In this document: piece after piece, positions 16,981-24,745 of the stretch
Position numbering within the stretch: the stretch's first letter is position 1
Layout: each line of letters starts with the position of its first letter
Origin: Enterovirga aerilata
GTDB taxonomy: Bacteria > Pseudomonadota > Alphaproteobacteria > Rhizobiales > Beijerinckiaceae
DNA: 64,000 bases
Assembly: GCF_013044135.1 (NCBI RefSeq)
Contig: NZ_JABEPP010000001.1
Coordinates: 186,001-250,000 of the forward strand
Direction of reading: 5' to 3'
Notes under the pieces: generated by a model
Database searches by the model: none
What the model saw: the letters and a program-made list of their open reading frames with translations, nothing else
What the model was told of the DNA's origin: nothing
Made by a program: the position numbers and the translations under genes

Positions 16981-17350
16981 CCCGGTCTCCTGAGAAGACT
17001 CTGGTCCGGAGGAGCAAACACACGCTTAACTTGCTCGCACGTTTCCGAGAGTATCGGGAGATTTTCGGTCCCGTTAGACGCAGCCGATCTGCTTGCAGCT
17101 GCGGATGTCGAGCGCGGGCCGACGTACCCTCGGCTTCAGAACTTGGCTCCTAAGCGACGGGTAAGATCCCCAGACCAAGCGAGTTCGGCGATCGGGGTGG
17201 CACAGGCTGGGTGAGGTTTCTCGCGAGAGCGATCCGATCCCCGCTGGCTGCTCGAACGGAAGAGACCGTGATCTGCCGCACACCGCCACGCGGCCGCCGC
17301 GCGCATCCTTCATCCGTCCGCCGAAGCGGCGGCAAGCGGAGGAGGGTGCC
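16981..17350. other. Non-coding gap between EAL gene and M23-like gene
   Basis: About 370 bases between two divergent genes. It must hold both promoters and the GGAGGAGGG ribosome binding site of the plus-strand gene (17340-17348). I see no credible gene, repeat or terminator here. Short open frames that cross it have no ribosome binding site and continue as shadows of the neighbouring genes. Confidence 0.6.
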
Positions 17351-17896
17351 ATGCGATTTCCCCTGCCATTCGTCCCCACGACGACCTACAAGGGCGGCAA
17401 CGGGTTCGGGGGCGACCGGAGCAAGGTCCGGGCCGGGCTGAAACATGCCGCCAACGACCTCGCCGCCAAGGCGGGCACGCCGGTGCTGGCGATGGCCAGC
17501 GGCAAGGTCATCGTCGGATCCAAGCCCTTCTTTCGCGGAACCAACGCGCTGGCGATCCAGCATCCGGACTTCATCGCCCGTTACTGTGAGATCGCGCCTA
17601 GGGCCGAGGTGAAGGCCGACGACGACGTCGTTGAAGGACAGGTCATCGCCTATGTCGGCGACCAGCCGGGGCAGGACATGCTGCATATCGAGTTCTTTTC
17701 CGGCGCGGAGACGGGCGAGCTCAGCAACGGCACCCCGCCCTATTACCGCCGGGCCGACGTCTTCGACGGCGTGAAGTACCTGGACGACACGCGCGGGACC
17801 GCCACGCATTGGGCCGACTGGAAGACCGGCTACCGCTACAGCGTCGATGCGAACGGCCGAAAATTCGTGCAGCGGATGGACCTCCGGGACATCTGA
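17351..17896 (+). CDS. M23-like (LytM-fold) peptidase homologue with degenerate active site, 181 aa
   Basis: A single small LytM-fold domain. The zinc ligands typical of M23 endopeptidases are present: His32 and Asp36 in KHAANDL, and His112 in MLHIEFF. The two catalytic histidines are not. The Tyr-x-His position reads YCE (residues 78-80), and the first His of the usual HxH is Met110. It probably binds zinc without cutting peptidoglycan, or acts differently. There is no signal peptide or membrane helix, which is odd for a wall enzyme. The C-terminal 60 residues (from YYRRADVF to MDLRDI) are aromatic and charged and I do not recognise them. A strong GGAGGAGGG precedes the ATG. It stands alone. 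Confidence 0.72.
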   Translation: MRFPLPFVPTTTYKGGNGFGGDRSKVRAGLKHAANDLAAKAGTPVLAMASGKVIVGSKPFFRGTNALAIQHPDFIARYCEIAPRAEVKADDDVVEGQVIAYVGDQPGQDMLHIEFFSGAETGELSNGTPPYYRRADVFDGVKYLDDTRGTATHWADWKTGYRYSVDANGRKFVQRMDLRDI

Positions 17897-17904
17897 GGCC
17901 GCGA

Positions 17905-17936
17905 AGGCGGGCGCGAGGCGACCGAGCCGCCCGCCT
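17905..17936. terminator. GC-rich hairpin between convergent genes
   Basis: AGGCGGGCG (17905-17913) pairs with CGCCCGCCT (17928-17936) around a 14-base loop. It lies between the stop of the M23-like gene (17896) and the stop of the RraA-family gene (17936). There is no T-run, so it would be a weak or factor-dependent terminator serving both strands. Confidence 0.4.
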
Positions 17937-18649
17937 CAGGCCTTGTTCCGCCGAGCCGCCTCGTATTCTGCGATCGTCGCTTCGCTGGGCGGGAAGGTGC
18001 CGGCGAGGGGAGCGCCCGCTGCGACACGCTCGGCGAGCCAGGTTTCCATCTCCTCCTGCTCGACCGCTTCGCGAGCGATCTCGCCGGCCATGCTGCGAGG
18101 GATGACGATCACTCCGTCCTGATCGCCCATGATCACGTCTCCAGGATAGACCGCGACGCCGCCGCACGCGATGGGCCGGCCGTGATCGAGCGCGTGATGC
18201 ACGCCGCGGTTCACCGGCGGGCTCGGGGCCGCGCAGAAGACGGGAATGTCGAACTTGGCGATCGGGCCGCTGTCACGGACCCCGCCGTCGGTGACCACGC
18301 CCGCCCCGCCGCGCACCATCAACCGCGTGACCAGGATGTCGCCGCAACAGGCCGCACGGGTCTCCTCGCGGCAATCCATCACAAGCACATGGCCGGCCGG
18401 GGTCGCCTCGAATGCCTCCCGCTGGATTTCGTTGGCGTCGGGCTTGATCCCGAAGGCGTCTATGTCCTCGCGCGCCGGGATGTAGCGGAGCGTATAGGCA
18501 GGCCCGACCATCACCCCGTTCGACTCGCCAAGCGCCCGGACGTTGCGGATGAGCACGTTTCGCAGCCCGCGCCGGAAGAGGCGGCCGCTGACCGTCGCGG
18601 TCGATGTCCGCCGAAGGAGAGCGAGAACTTCGGGTTCGAGGTCGAGCAT
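17936..18649 (-). CDS. RraA family protein (HMG aldolase/oxaloacetate decarboxylase or RNase E regulator fold), 237 aa
   Basis: The RraA fold is recognised from GDILVTRLMVRGGAGVVTDGG, followed by VRDSGPIAKFDIPVF. The Arg and Asp of that last stretch bind a divalent metal and substrate in 4-hydroxy-4-methyl-2-oxoglutarate/4-carboxy-4-hydroxy-2-oxoadipate aldolases, which end the protocatechuate 4,5-cleavage pathway. At 237 residues it is longer than the E. coli RNase E regulator and closer to the metabolic branch, so a catabolic aldolase/decarboxylase role is more likely than RNA regulation. It stands alone and converges with the M23-like gene. Confidence 0.87.
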   Translation of the reverse strand: MLDLEPEVLALLRRTSTATVSGRLFRRGLRNVLIRNVRALGESNGVMVGPAYTLRYIPAREDIDAFGIKPDANEIQREAFEATPAGHVLVMDCREETRAACCGDILVTRLMVRGGAGVVTDGGVRDSGPIAKFDIPVFCAAPSPPVNRGVHHALDHGRPIACGGVAVYPGDVIMGDQDGVIVIPRSMAGEIAREAVEQEEMETWLAERVAAGAPLAGTFPPSEATIAEYEAARRNKA

Positions 18650-18826
18650 GAGAGGTTTCGAGCTCAGCGAAAGTGGCAGCCGACGATCCCGAGCGGGTCA
18701 TGATCCGCTCGGATCGTATCGCCTGCTCCACCTTCGATGGAACCTACGGAACCGGCAAGGAGCACTTCGCCAGCCTGGAGCCCGTACCCGTGAACCGGAG
18801 CCCGCTCGCGAGACCGGTACCGCCTC

Positions 18827-19042
18827 TCAGGGCTTCGGCCGGCGGGCGGGCGCGATGCCCGCGCCGGCATCGCCCAGAGTGCGTTCGATCGCGGCTGCCT
18901 CGGCGGTGCTGATCGCGGGCTCGCCTGACGAGCCCTCCGCGCGGATGAGCGATGCGAGCCGGATCTTCGCGCGCTGCGCCAGCGTCCGCGAATCCCAGCC
19001 GAGCCGCACCCGCGCCTCGCGAATCTGCGGCCCGGTAATCAT
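18827..19042 (-). CDS. Small helix-turn-helix (XRE-like) protein, 71 aa
   Basis: Residues 4-60 have the layout of an XRE/Cro DNA-binding domain: TGPQIREARVRLGWDSRTLA, then QRAKIRLASLIRAE, then a final helix. The C-terminal dozen residues are basic and disordered. The start ATG overlaps the stop of the upstream gene (19039-19042), so the two are translationally coupled. With no other domain it could be a small repressor. The gene may be plasmid- or phage-derived, but composition matches the surroundings. Confidence in the coding call is good; the target is unknown. Confidence 0.7.
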   Translation of the reverse strand: MITGPQIREARVRLGWDSRTLAQRAKIRLASLIRAEGSSGEPAISTAEAAAIERTLGDAGAGIAPARRPKP

Positions 19043-19284
19043 GCCGGTTCCTCCGCGCGGGCCTTGCGGCCCGCCGCTTTCGGACGGACCGCCGCGGCCG
19101 CTGAGGCCTGGCGCTCGGCGCGCTCCTTCTCGAGCCTGAGCGCCCGAAGCCGCGCGGTGTTGACCTCCACGGCTGCGCGGCCGGCCTCGTACTCGGCCAT
19201 TGCCTTGGCCCCGTCCGCGGCGCGGTCGAGGGCCTTCTGGGCCTTCGCGGCCCTCTCCTGGGCCGCGTGATCCTCCTCGGACAT
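19039..19284 (-). CDS. Small charged helical protein, 81 aa, unknown function
   Basis: Almost entirely helix-forming and rich in Ala, Glu, Arg and Lys (for example QERAAKAQKALDRAADGAKA and LRALRLEKERAERQA), suggesting a coiled coil. The tail is basic. ATG 19284 is chosen because GGGAGATCT precedes it; longer upstream readings overlap the next gene and lose this character. It overlaps the XRE-like gene by four bases and follows the 66-residue gene by 14 bases, forming a run of tiny genes. No family is recognised with confidence. Confidence 0.65.
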   Translation of the reverse strand: MSEEDHAAQERAAKAQKALDRAADGAKAMAEYEAGRAAVEVNTARLRALRLEKERAERQASAAAAVRPKAAGRKARAEEPA

Positions 19285-19298
19285 CGAGATCTCCCGAG

Positions 19299-19499
19299 CT
19301 ATCGCGTGCTGTGCGCGCTCAGGAACTGGCGCTCCACGGCCTTGAGGCCGTCCTTGCGGGCCGCGTCTTCCGACCGCTGCACCCGGTCGGAGCGCTGTAT
19401 CAGCTTGCCGTGGCGGCGGATCGCCCAATCAAAGGCGCCAGGCGTCCGGACAGAGGCCTGTACTTCGAGTTCGTAGGGGTACATCGAGGTGTCGTTCAT
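19299..19499 (-). CDS. Conserved-looking hypothetical protein, 66 aa
   Basis: Compact and well-ordered in composition: MYPYELEVQASVRTPGAFDW followed by AIRRHGKLIQRSDRVQRSE. The look is that of small proteins common in Hyphomicrobiales genomes, but no function is known to me. There is no signal peptide or membrane segment. The ATG at 19499 lacks a Shine-Dalgarno. A CTATAT -10-like hexamer sits only 8-13 bases upstream, which would make the transcript nearly leaderless. It is the first of three small genes on this strand. Confidence 0.65.
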   Translation of the reverse strand: MNDTSMYPYELEVQASVRTPGAFDWAIRRHGKLIQRSDRVQRSEDAARKDGLKAVERQFLSAHSTR

Positions 19500-19650
19500 C
19501 CAGGATATATAGGACAGAAAATCTGGATTTGCACCCCGGGATTTCGCGCCGGCTGCGAAGACCGGCCTCGCGGTCCCGGAAAAAACCGGGCGAAATCAGC
19601 AGCGAGCACGCTGCTATTTGGCCTTCGGATGCGAGCCGCCGCAATCAGTC

Positions 19651-19821
19651 CTATTTCGGCTCACGCGGCGGCAGGTGGCGCAGGTAGCTCTCCTCCCGCT
19701 CGGTGCGCGCCTTGATCTGCTCCTCGTAGGCCTGCCTGGCCTCGGGGGAGACCGCGACGCGCTTGCCCTTGTCGGCCTTGCGGCGCGGCTGCTTCGTGAA
19801 CTTGCTTCCGATCTCGACCAT
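19651..19821 (-). CDS. Small basic hypothetical protein, 56 aa
   Basis: Very short but convincing. It reads MVEIGSKFTKQPRRKADKGK, continues RVAVSPEARQAYEEQIKART and ends HLPPREPK before TAG. It has a basic N-terminus, a helical middle and a proline-rich end. GGGGAT lies six bases before the ATG at 19821; an in-frame ATG two codons upstream (19827) is an alternative. It lies between the small gene at 19299-19499 and the GrdB-like gene, all on the minus strand. Possibly it binds nucleic acid, but nothing proves a function. Confidence 0.6.
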   Translation of the reverse strand: MVEIGSKFTKQPRRKADKGKRVAVSPEARQAYEEQIKARTEREESYLRHLPPREPK

Positions 19822-19918
19822 CGGCATCCCCGGTCCGGCTCACGAGACGGCACGGGCCGTTCTCGCCTTGCCACCCTACGCGAATGGCGGCCACGTGTCT
19901 GCGCGGAGCGGGTGAGGA

Positions 19919-20836
19919 TCAGCCGCCTTTCGCGGCCCGTTTCTGCCGGTCGAACTCCGCCCGGCGGCGGGCCAGCTCCTCGGGCGAGAGCTTCTCGACC
20001 GAGGCGTAGTCCCGCTTCCACGCATGATCCTCGCTCCAGCGCAGCGGCGAGTGCAACGTGGTGCGCGGCCCTGGCGCGGATTCCAGGAGGCGGAGCGCCA
20101 GCTCCAGCGTGAGCTCCTGCGAAGCGAGGTCGTCCGGCCTGCCCGCGCTGTTGCCGAGCGGGAAATCGCTGAACAGGAATCGCGGCGCCCCCGCATGCTC
20201 CACGATGTCCTTGGCGCAGCCCGCCACGACGGTCGGGATGCCGTTCGCCTCCAGATGCCGGGCGGCGAGCGTCGCGCTCTGGTGGCAGACGGGGCAGTTC
20301 GGCACCAGGATCGCGGCATCCGCCGCATCCTGGCGGATGCGGGCGAGGAGCTCAGGCGCATCCGCCTCCATCGTGACGCGGTGGCTGCGGTTCGTCGGCA
20401 GGCCGTGGAAGCGGGGCGCGACGCGCCCGATCCGGCCGCGCTCCGCCGCTAGCCGGAGCTGCCGGAGCGGGAAGTAGGTCCCGAGATCGGCCGCACTCGT
20501 GTGGTCGCGGTCATAGGCGATGTGGGAGATGCGCAGGTCGGGCATCGCGCCCTCCGCCGGGCCGGAATAGACGGCGAAGAACTTGGCCGAGCCGTTATAG
20601 GGCGCGCCCGGGCCCTGGTCGCCCTTGTCCGGCTGGTACGGCGCGGCCGTGGTGACCAGCGCGATGCTGCATTCGGAGAGCCGCCTCCCGAGCGGCGCGA
20701 AGGGCGCGTCGAGGTGATACGCCCAGCGGTACGGGGTCTCGTAGCCGAGCGCGGCGTAATAGGCGCGGGTGCGAGCCATGTAGGCGATGGGGACGTCGCC
20801 GTCCGGGGCGAAAGAATGGGCGGCTTCGGTCGGCAT
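19919..20836 (-). CDS. Glycine/sarcosine/proline reductase selenoprotein B-family protein, Cys form, 305 aa
   Basis: The order of motifs matches GrdB/PrdB, the substrate-binding subunits of clostridial glycine and proline reductases. DLRISHIAYDRDHTSAADLG and YFPLRQLRLAAERGRIG come first, then a cysteine motif, then ANGIPTVV and FPLGNSAGRP. At the position where GrdB has selenocysteine two residues before Cys (U-x-x-C), this protein has Cys181-Pro-Val-Cys184. No in-frame TGA is used. No partner subunits (GrdA, GrdC/D, PrdA) are present. Aerobic proteobacterial members of this family have no known reaction. A thiol-dependent reductase or binding role is possible. Confidence 0.78.
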   Translation of the reverse strand: MPTEAAHSFAPDGDVPIAYMARTRAYYAALGYETPYRWAYHLDAPFAPLGRRLSECSIALVTTAAPYQPDKGDQGPGAPYNGSAKFFAVYSGPAEGAMPDLRISHIAYDRDHTSAADLGTYFPLRQLRLAAERGRIGRVAPRFHGLPTNRSHRVTMEADAPELLARIRQDAADAAILVPNCPVCHQSATLAARHLEANGIPTVVAGCAKDIVEHAGAPRFLFSDFPLGNSAGRPDDLASQELTLELALRLLESAPGPRTTLHSPLRWSEDHAWKRDYASVEKLSPEELARRRAEFDRQKRAAKGG

Positions 20837-20874
20837 GGCCGGAGGCTAGCACAGGAAGGTCGCCCGATGCCCGT

Positions 20875-20948
20875 TGTCATGGTCGGGCTCGACCGACCAT
20901 CCAGGTCGGAGGGCATCTGGATCCTCGGGTCAAAGTCCGAGGATGACA
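20875..20948. repeat. REP-like palindromic element, three hairpins closed by TGTCAT/ATGACA
   Basis: The outer arms TGTCAT (20875-20880) and ATGACA (20943-20948) enclose three hairpins. They are GGTCGG/CCGACC (20881-20886 with 20893-20898), ATCCAG/CTGGAT (20899-20904 with 20917-20922) and ATCCTCGG/CCGAGGAT. The last shares its first bases with the second and ends at 20944. The design and wording match a dispersed intergenic repeat known from Hyphomicrobiales, with a consensus beginning GTCATGGCCGGGCTTGTC. It lies between divergent genes at 20836 and 21032. Related partial copy at 42604-42627. Confidence 0.75.
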
Positions 20949-21031
20949 GAGAGGCGGCGCAACCCCCGGCCAGGATTCGGCTTGCCGGAGCCTCCCTTCC
21001 CAGCTCCGCCGAACCTTCCTAAGACCCCGGC

Positions 21032-22003
21032 ATGACAGAGACGAACATCATGAGAGCGGCGCGCGTGACGGCGCCGGGCCGGATCGCGGTCGAGACGGTC
21101 CCGAAGCCGGCGCCCGGGCCGGGCCAGGTGCGGATCAGGCTGGAGGGGTCGGGCGTGTGCGCCTCGAACCTGACGCCCTGGGCCGGACCGGACTGGATGA
21201 CCTTCCCGACCGAGCCGGGGAGTCTCGGTCACGAAGGCTGGGGCGTCGTGGACGGCCTCGGCGAGGGCGTCGCCGGGCTGGCGCTCGGCGACCGCGTCGC
21301 CGCCCTCTCCCACAAGGCCTATGCCGAATACGACCTCGCGGATGCCGGGGCGGTCGTGAAGCTGCCGGATTCGCTCGCCGGAGAACCATTTCCGGGCGAG
21401 CCCCTCGGCTGCGCCATGAACATCTTCCGGCGCTCCGACATCCGGGCCGGACAGGACGTCGCCATCGTCGGTATCGGCTTCCTCGGCGCGATCCTGACGA
21501 AGCTCGCGAGCGACGCGGGCGCGCGCGTGATCGCCATCTCGCGCCGGCCCTTCTCGCTCGACCTCGCCCGACGCATGGGCGCGGCGGAGACGATCCCGAT
21601 GGAGGACCACGGGGCCATCATCGGGCGCGTGAAGGAGCTGACCGGCGGCATCTTCTGCGACCGCGTCATCGAGGCTGTCGGAAAGCAATGGCCGCTGGAC
21701 CTCGCGGGCGAGATCACGCGCGAGCGCGGCCGCCTCATCGTGGCGGGCTACCACCAGGACGGGCCGCGGCAGGTCAACATGTGGCTGTGGAACTGGCGCG
21801 GCATCGACGTGATCAACGCGCATGAGCGCGATCCGGAGGTCTACGTCCAGGGCATGCGCGAGGCGGTGGACGCAGTTGCCTCCGGCCGGCTCGATCCGAG
21901 CGGTCTCTACACGCACCGCTTCCCGCTGGAGAAGCTCGACGAGGCCCTGAATGCCACGCGCGACCGCCCGGCCGGCTTCCTCAAGGCTCTGGTGACGGTC
22001 TGA
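21032..22003 (+). CDS. Medium-chain (MDR) zinc-type alcohol/polyol dehydrogenase-like oxidoreductase, 323 aa
   Basis: A GroES-like catalytic domain is followed by a Rossmann domain. The GHE motif of zinc MDRs is seen in LGHEGWGVV, and NAD(P)-binding in VAIVGIGFLGAILTKL. The loop carrying four structural-zinc cysteines in classical alcohol dehydrogenases is absent, and the protein is shorter than those. The last base of its TGA is the first base of the next ATG (22003), so it is coupled to a Gfo/Idh/MocA enzyme. Paired dehydrogenases of these families often process sugars, polyols or inositols. A cytoplasmic role is expected. Confidence 0.87.
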   Translation: MTETNIMRAARVTAPGRIAVETVPKPAPGPGQVRIRLEGSGVCASNLTPWAGPDWMTFPTEPGSLGHEGWGVVDGLGEGVAGLALGDRVAALSHKAYAEYDLADAGAVVKLPDSLAGEPFPGEPLGCAMNIFRRSDIRAGQDVAIVGIGFLGAILTKLASDAGARVIAISRRPFSLDLARRMGAAETIPMEDHGAIIGRVKELTGGIFCDRVIEAVGKQWPLDLAGEITRERGRLIVAGYHQDGPRQVNMWLWNWRGIDVINAHERDPEVYVQGMREAVDAVASGRLDPSGLYTHRFPLEKLDEALNATRDRPAGFLKALVTV

Positions 22004-23010
22004 TGGCGGTGGTCGAGACGGAGGCGGCGCGGCCGCGCCTGGGGTTCCTCGGCGTCGGCTGGATCGGTCGCCACCGGATGAATGCCGTCATCGAGGCGGA
22101 CGTGGCCGAGGTCGCGGCCATTGCCGAGCCGTCGGCCGAGGCCGCTGCGGAAGCGCTGAAGCTCGCGCCGGGCGCAGAACGCGTCGGCGGGCTCGACGAG
22201 CTTCTCGCCATGGGGCTGGACGGCATCGTCATCGCGACGCCGTCCGCCCTTCATGCGGAGCAATCGGTCCTGGCGCTCGCCTCCGGCGCCGCCGTGTTCT
22301 GCCAGAAGCCGCTCGGACGGAACGCGGCGGAGGTGCAGGCGGTGGTGGACGCAGCCCGCGCGGCCGACCGGCTGCTCGCGGTCGACCTGTCCTACCGCTT
22401 CACGGAAGGCATGCGGCGGATCCGTGACGTCGTGCGCTCGGGCGAGCTCGGGCGGATCTACGCGGTCGATCTCGTCTTCCACAATGCCTACGGGCCGGAC
22501 AAGGCGTGGTTCTACGACCCGAAGCTCGCCGGTGGCGGCTGCGTGACCGATCTGGGCGTCCACCTCGTCGACCTCGCGCTCTGGTGCCTCGACTTTCCCG
22601 AAGTTGCGGAGGTTGCGGCACGGCTCTTTGCCGCGGGCGAGAGGCTCGGGCCGAACCCTTCGCAGGTGGAGGATTACGCGGCCGCCACGATCGAGCTCGC
22701 GAACGGCACGGCGATCCGGCTCGCCTGTTCCTGGCGGCTCCAGGCCGGCTGCGACGCGGTGATCTCGGCGGCCTTCTACGGCACGGGGGGCGGCGCCGCG
22801 CTCAAGAACGTCGGCGGCTCGTTCTACGACTTCACGGCGGAGCGCTATCGCGGCACCGCGCGCGAGGTGCTGGCCTCACCGCCCGACGAGTGGGGCGGGC
22901 GCGCCGCCGCGGACTGGGCGCGCCGGCTCGCGGCCGGCGGGCGCTTCGACGAGAGCGCGGTGCAACTGGTCGAGGTCGCCCGCGTGCTCGACCGGATCTA
23001 CGGGAGGTAG
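22003..23010 (+). CDS. Gfo/Idh/MocA family oxidoreductase, 335 aa
   Basis: The Rossmann motif RLGFLGVGWIGRH is at residues 12-24. The family EKP motif appears as VFCQKPLG: the catalytic lysine is kept but glutamate is replaced by glutamine. The C-terminal domain with GGGCVTDLGVHLVDLALW is typical. It is translationally coupled to the MDR dehydrogenase, and the two probably act in sequence on a sugar-like acid or alcohol. Only six bases separate its stop codon from the convergent glucan-synthesis gene. Confidence 0.88.
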   Translation: MAVVETEAARPRLGFLGVGWIGRHRMNAVIEADVAEVAAIAEPSAEAAAEALKLAPGAERVGGLDELLAMGLDGIVIATPSALHAEQSVLALASGAAVFCQKPLGRNAAEVQAVVDAARAADRLLAVDLSYRFTEGMRRIRDVVRSGELGRIYAVDLVFHNAYGPDKAWFYDPKLAGGGCVTDLGVHLVDLALWCLDFPEVAEVAARLFAAGERLGPNPSQVEDYAAATIELANGTAIRLACSWRLQAGCDAVISAAFYGTGGGAALKNVGGSFYDFTAERYRGTAREVLASPPDEWGGRAAADWARRLAAGGRFDESAVQLVEVARVLDRIYGR

Positions 23011-23016
23011 CCTCCG

Positions 23017-24597
23017 TCAGTAGACGGGGTGGTACTGGTACAGCCAGGTCTCCGAGAGGATCTGGTCGCCGCTCCTGAGATAGCAGCGCAGCTCCACCGG
23101 CTCGTTCCCTGCCGTGGTCAGGTCGAACTGGGCGCGCCAGTGGCCCGGCACGTCGTTCGGCACGGCCTCGGTGCGGATATAGGAGAAGGCGCCGCGCGAG
23201 GCGGTCAGGACGGGCTCGGGCAGCACGCCGGCCGGCAGGTCCTTGAGCGGGCCGCCCAGGAATTCCAGCATGAACTTGCGGACGCCGCGCGGGCGGTCCG
23301 TCCCGGGCTGGCCGCCATTGCCGAGCCGGGTCGCCACGCAGCGCGCGAGCGGGGTCGGGAACGGCTCGTCCGCCGCCCAGTGCAGCCGGTAGGACAGCTC
23401 GTAGCTCTTGCCGGCCGTCGCGGGCTCGGCCGGGACCCACATCGCGTTCAGGTTGTCGTGGATCTCGTCGTCCGTCGGATTCTCCACGAGCTGGACCGTG
23501 CCGCGCCCCCAATCGCCCTTCGGCTCGACCCAGAGGGACGGGCGCCGGTCGTAGTAGACGCCGTCCAGATAGTGGTCGAAATTGCGGTCGCGCTGGAGCA
23601 GCCCGAAGCCGCGCGGGCTCTGATCGGCGAAGGCGGAGACCTGGATCGTGCGCGGGTTGTTGAGCGGCCGCCAGATATGCTCGCCGGCCCCCGTCCACAT
23701 GGCGAGGCCGTCGGAATCGTGCACCTCCGGCCGCCAGTCGACCATGGTGGGCTTCGCCGTCTCCGAATACCAGAACATCGAGGTCATGGGCGCGAGGCCC
23801 AGCCGCACGACGTCGCGCCGGAGAACGAGGGAGACGTCGATGTCCATGATGACGGCAGCCGTGCGGCGCATCACGAAGCGGTAGGCCCCGACGACGCTCG
23901 GTCCGTCGAGGAGCGCATAGACCGTCACTGTGTCCGCGCCAGGGGCAGGCGTTTCGAACCAGATATGGGTGAAGTCCGGGAATTCCTCGGGAACGTTGTA
24001 GACGACCGTGTTGACCGCGACGCCGCGGGCCGAGAGCCCGTATTGGGCAAGTTCGCCGATCGCCCGGAAATAGGAGGCGCCCAGGAAGGCCACCCAGTCG
24101 TTCCTGCGCCAGTCGAGCCTGCCGTCCCGCGCCTCCTGGAAGCGGAACCCGGCGAAGCCCGAGTTCTTCGGCAGCTGATGGGCCGGCGAGTCGGCCGGCA
24201 TGTCGAAATAGCTCTCGTCGTAGAGGATCTCGCGTGCCTCCCCGGCCTCGACGACGTGCATCCTGACCGGCTTCTGGAAGTAGCGGCCGAGATGGAAGAA
24301 GGTGACCGGGAACTTGCCGGGGCCGTTCGCGAACAGCGCGAGCTCGGTCTTGTACCGGATCTTGCCGTGGGCGTCGTAGTCGATGCTCCAGAGGACGTCC
24401 GGCTTGGATGGCTGCTCGGCCGAGTAGGGCCGGGCCGCCATGTCACGAACGCGCGCCTTCAGGGCCTCGAAGGAGAACGGGGCGGAGGAGCCGAGCGTGA
24501 GCCCGGCTGCCGCGATCGCCGGCGCGCGGAATCCCGATGCGGCGAGCCCGGCGGTCCCGAGGGCGGCCGCGCGGAGGAGGGAGCGTCTGTCGATCAT
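23017..24597 (-). CDS. Periplasmic glucan biosynthesis protein (MdoG/OpgG/OpgD family), 526 aa
   Basis: The protein starts DRRSLLRAAALG, a twin-arginine (Tat) signal with a hydrophobic stretch to about residue 31. The rest is the MdoG domain, a periplasmic beta-rich fold that acts on osmoregulated periplasmic glucans. FSFEALKARVRDMAARPY and the segment LLQRDRNFDHYLDGVYYDRR followed by PSLWVEP are family landmarks. Tat export is described for OpgD-type members, so it may correspond to OpgD rather than OpgG. No glucosyltransferase OpgH gene is next to it. It is divergent from the TRAP transporter operon. Confidence 0.9.
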   Translation of the reverse strand: MIDRRSLLRAAALGTAGLAASGFRAPAIAAAGLTLGSSAPFSFEALKARVRDMAARPYSAEQPSKPDVLWSIDYDAHGKIRYKTELALFANGPGKFPVTFFHLGRYFQKPVRMHVVEAGEAREILYDESYFDMPADSPAHQLPKNSGFAGFRFQEARDGRLDWRRNDWVAFLGASYFRAIGELAQYGLSARGVAVNTVVYNVPEEFPDFTHIWFETPAPGADTVTVYALLDGPSVVGAYRFVMRRTAAVIMDIDVSLVLRRDVVRLGLAPMTSMFWYSETAKPTMVDWRPEVHDSDGLAMWTGAGEHIWRPLNNPRTIQVSAFADQSPRGFGLLQRDRNFDHYLDGVYYDRRPSLWVEPKGDWGRGTVQLVENPTDDEIHDNLNAMWVPAEPATAGKSYELSYRLHWAADEPFPTPLARCVATRLGNGGQPGTDRPRGVRKFMLEFLGGPLKDLPAGVLPEPVLTASRGAFSYIRTEAVPNDVPGHWRAQFDLTTAGNEPVELRCYLRSGDQILSETWLYQYHPVY

Positions 24598-24745
24598 GAA
24601 CGATCCGAGGGGAGGCGCCGGGGAGGTATGATCCGCCCCCCTCTACGTCAATCGTTGCAAGGCGCGGGAGGTTGTGGCGTGGTAACTGACCAGCTCAAGA
24701 CCGCGGCGAAGCGGCAAAGCGGCGGACGTGGAGGGAGCGGGCTCG

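Noticed and set aside
17031-17060. EcfG-type general stress promoter (GGAAC with CGTT) for the GAF-EAL gene
   Set aside because: A GGAAAC box is present on the minus strand, but no CGTT lies at the right spacing, so the match is not better than chance.
20290-20300. Selenocysteine insertion in the GrdB-like gene
   Set aside because: The active-site position is an ordinary Cys codon, and no in-frame TGA occurs before the natural stop.
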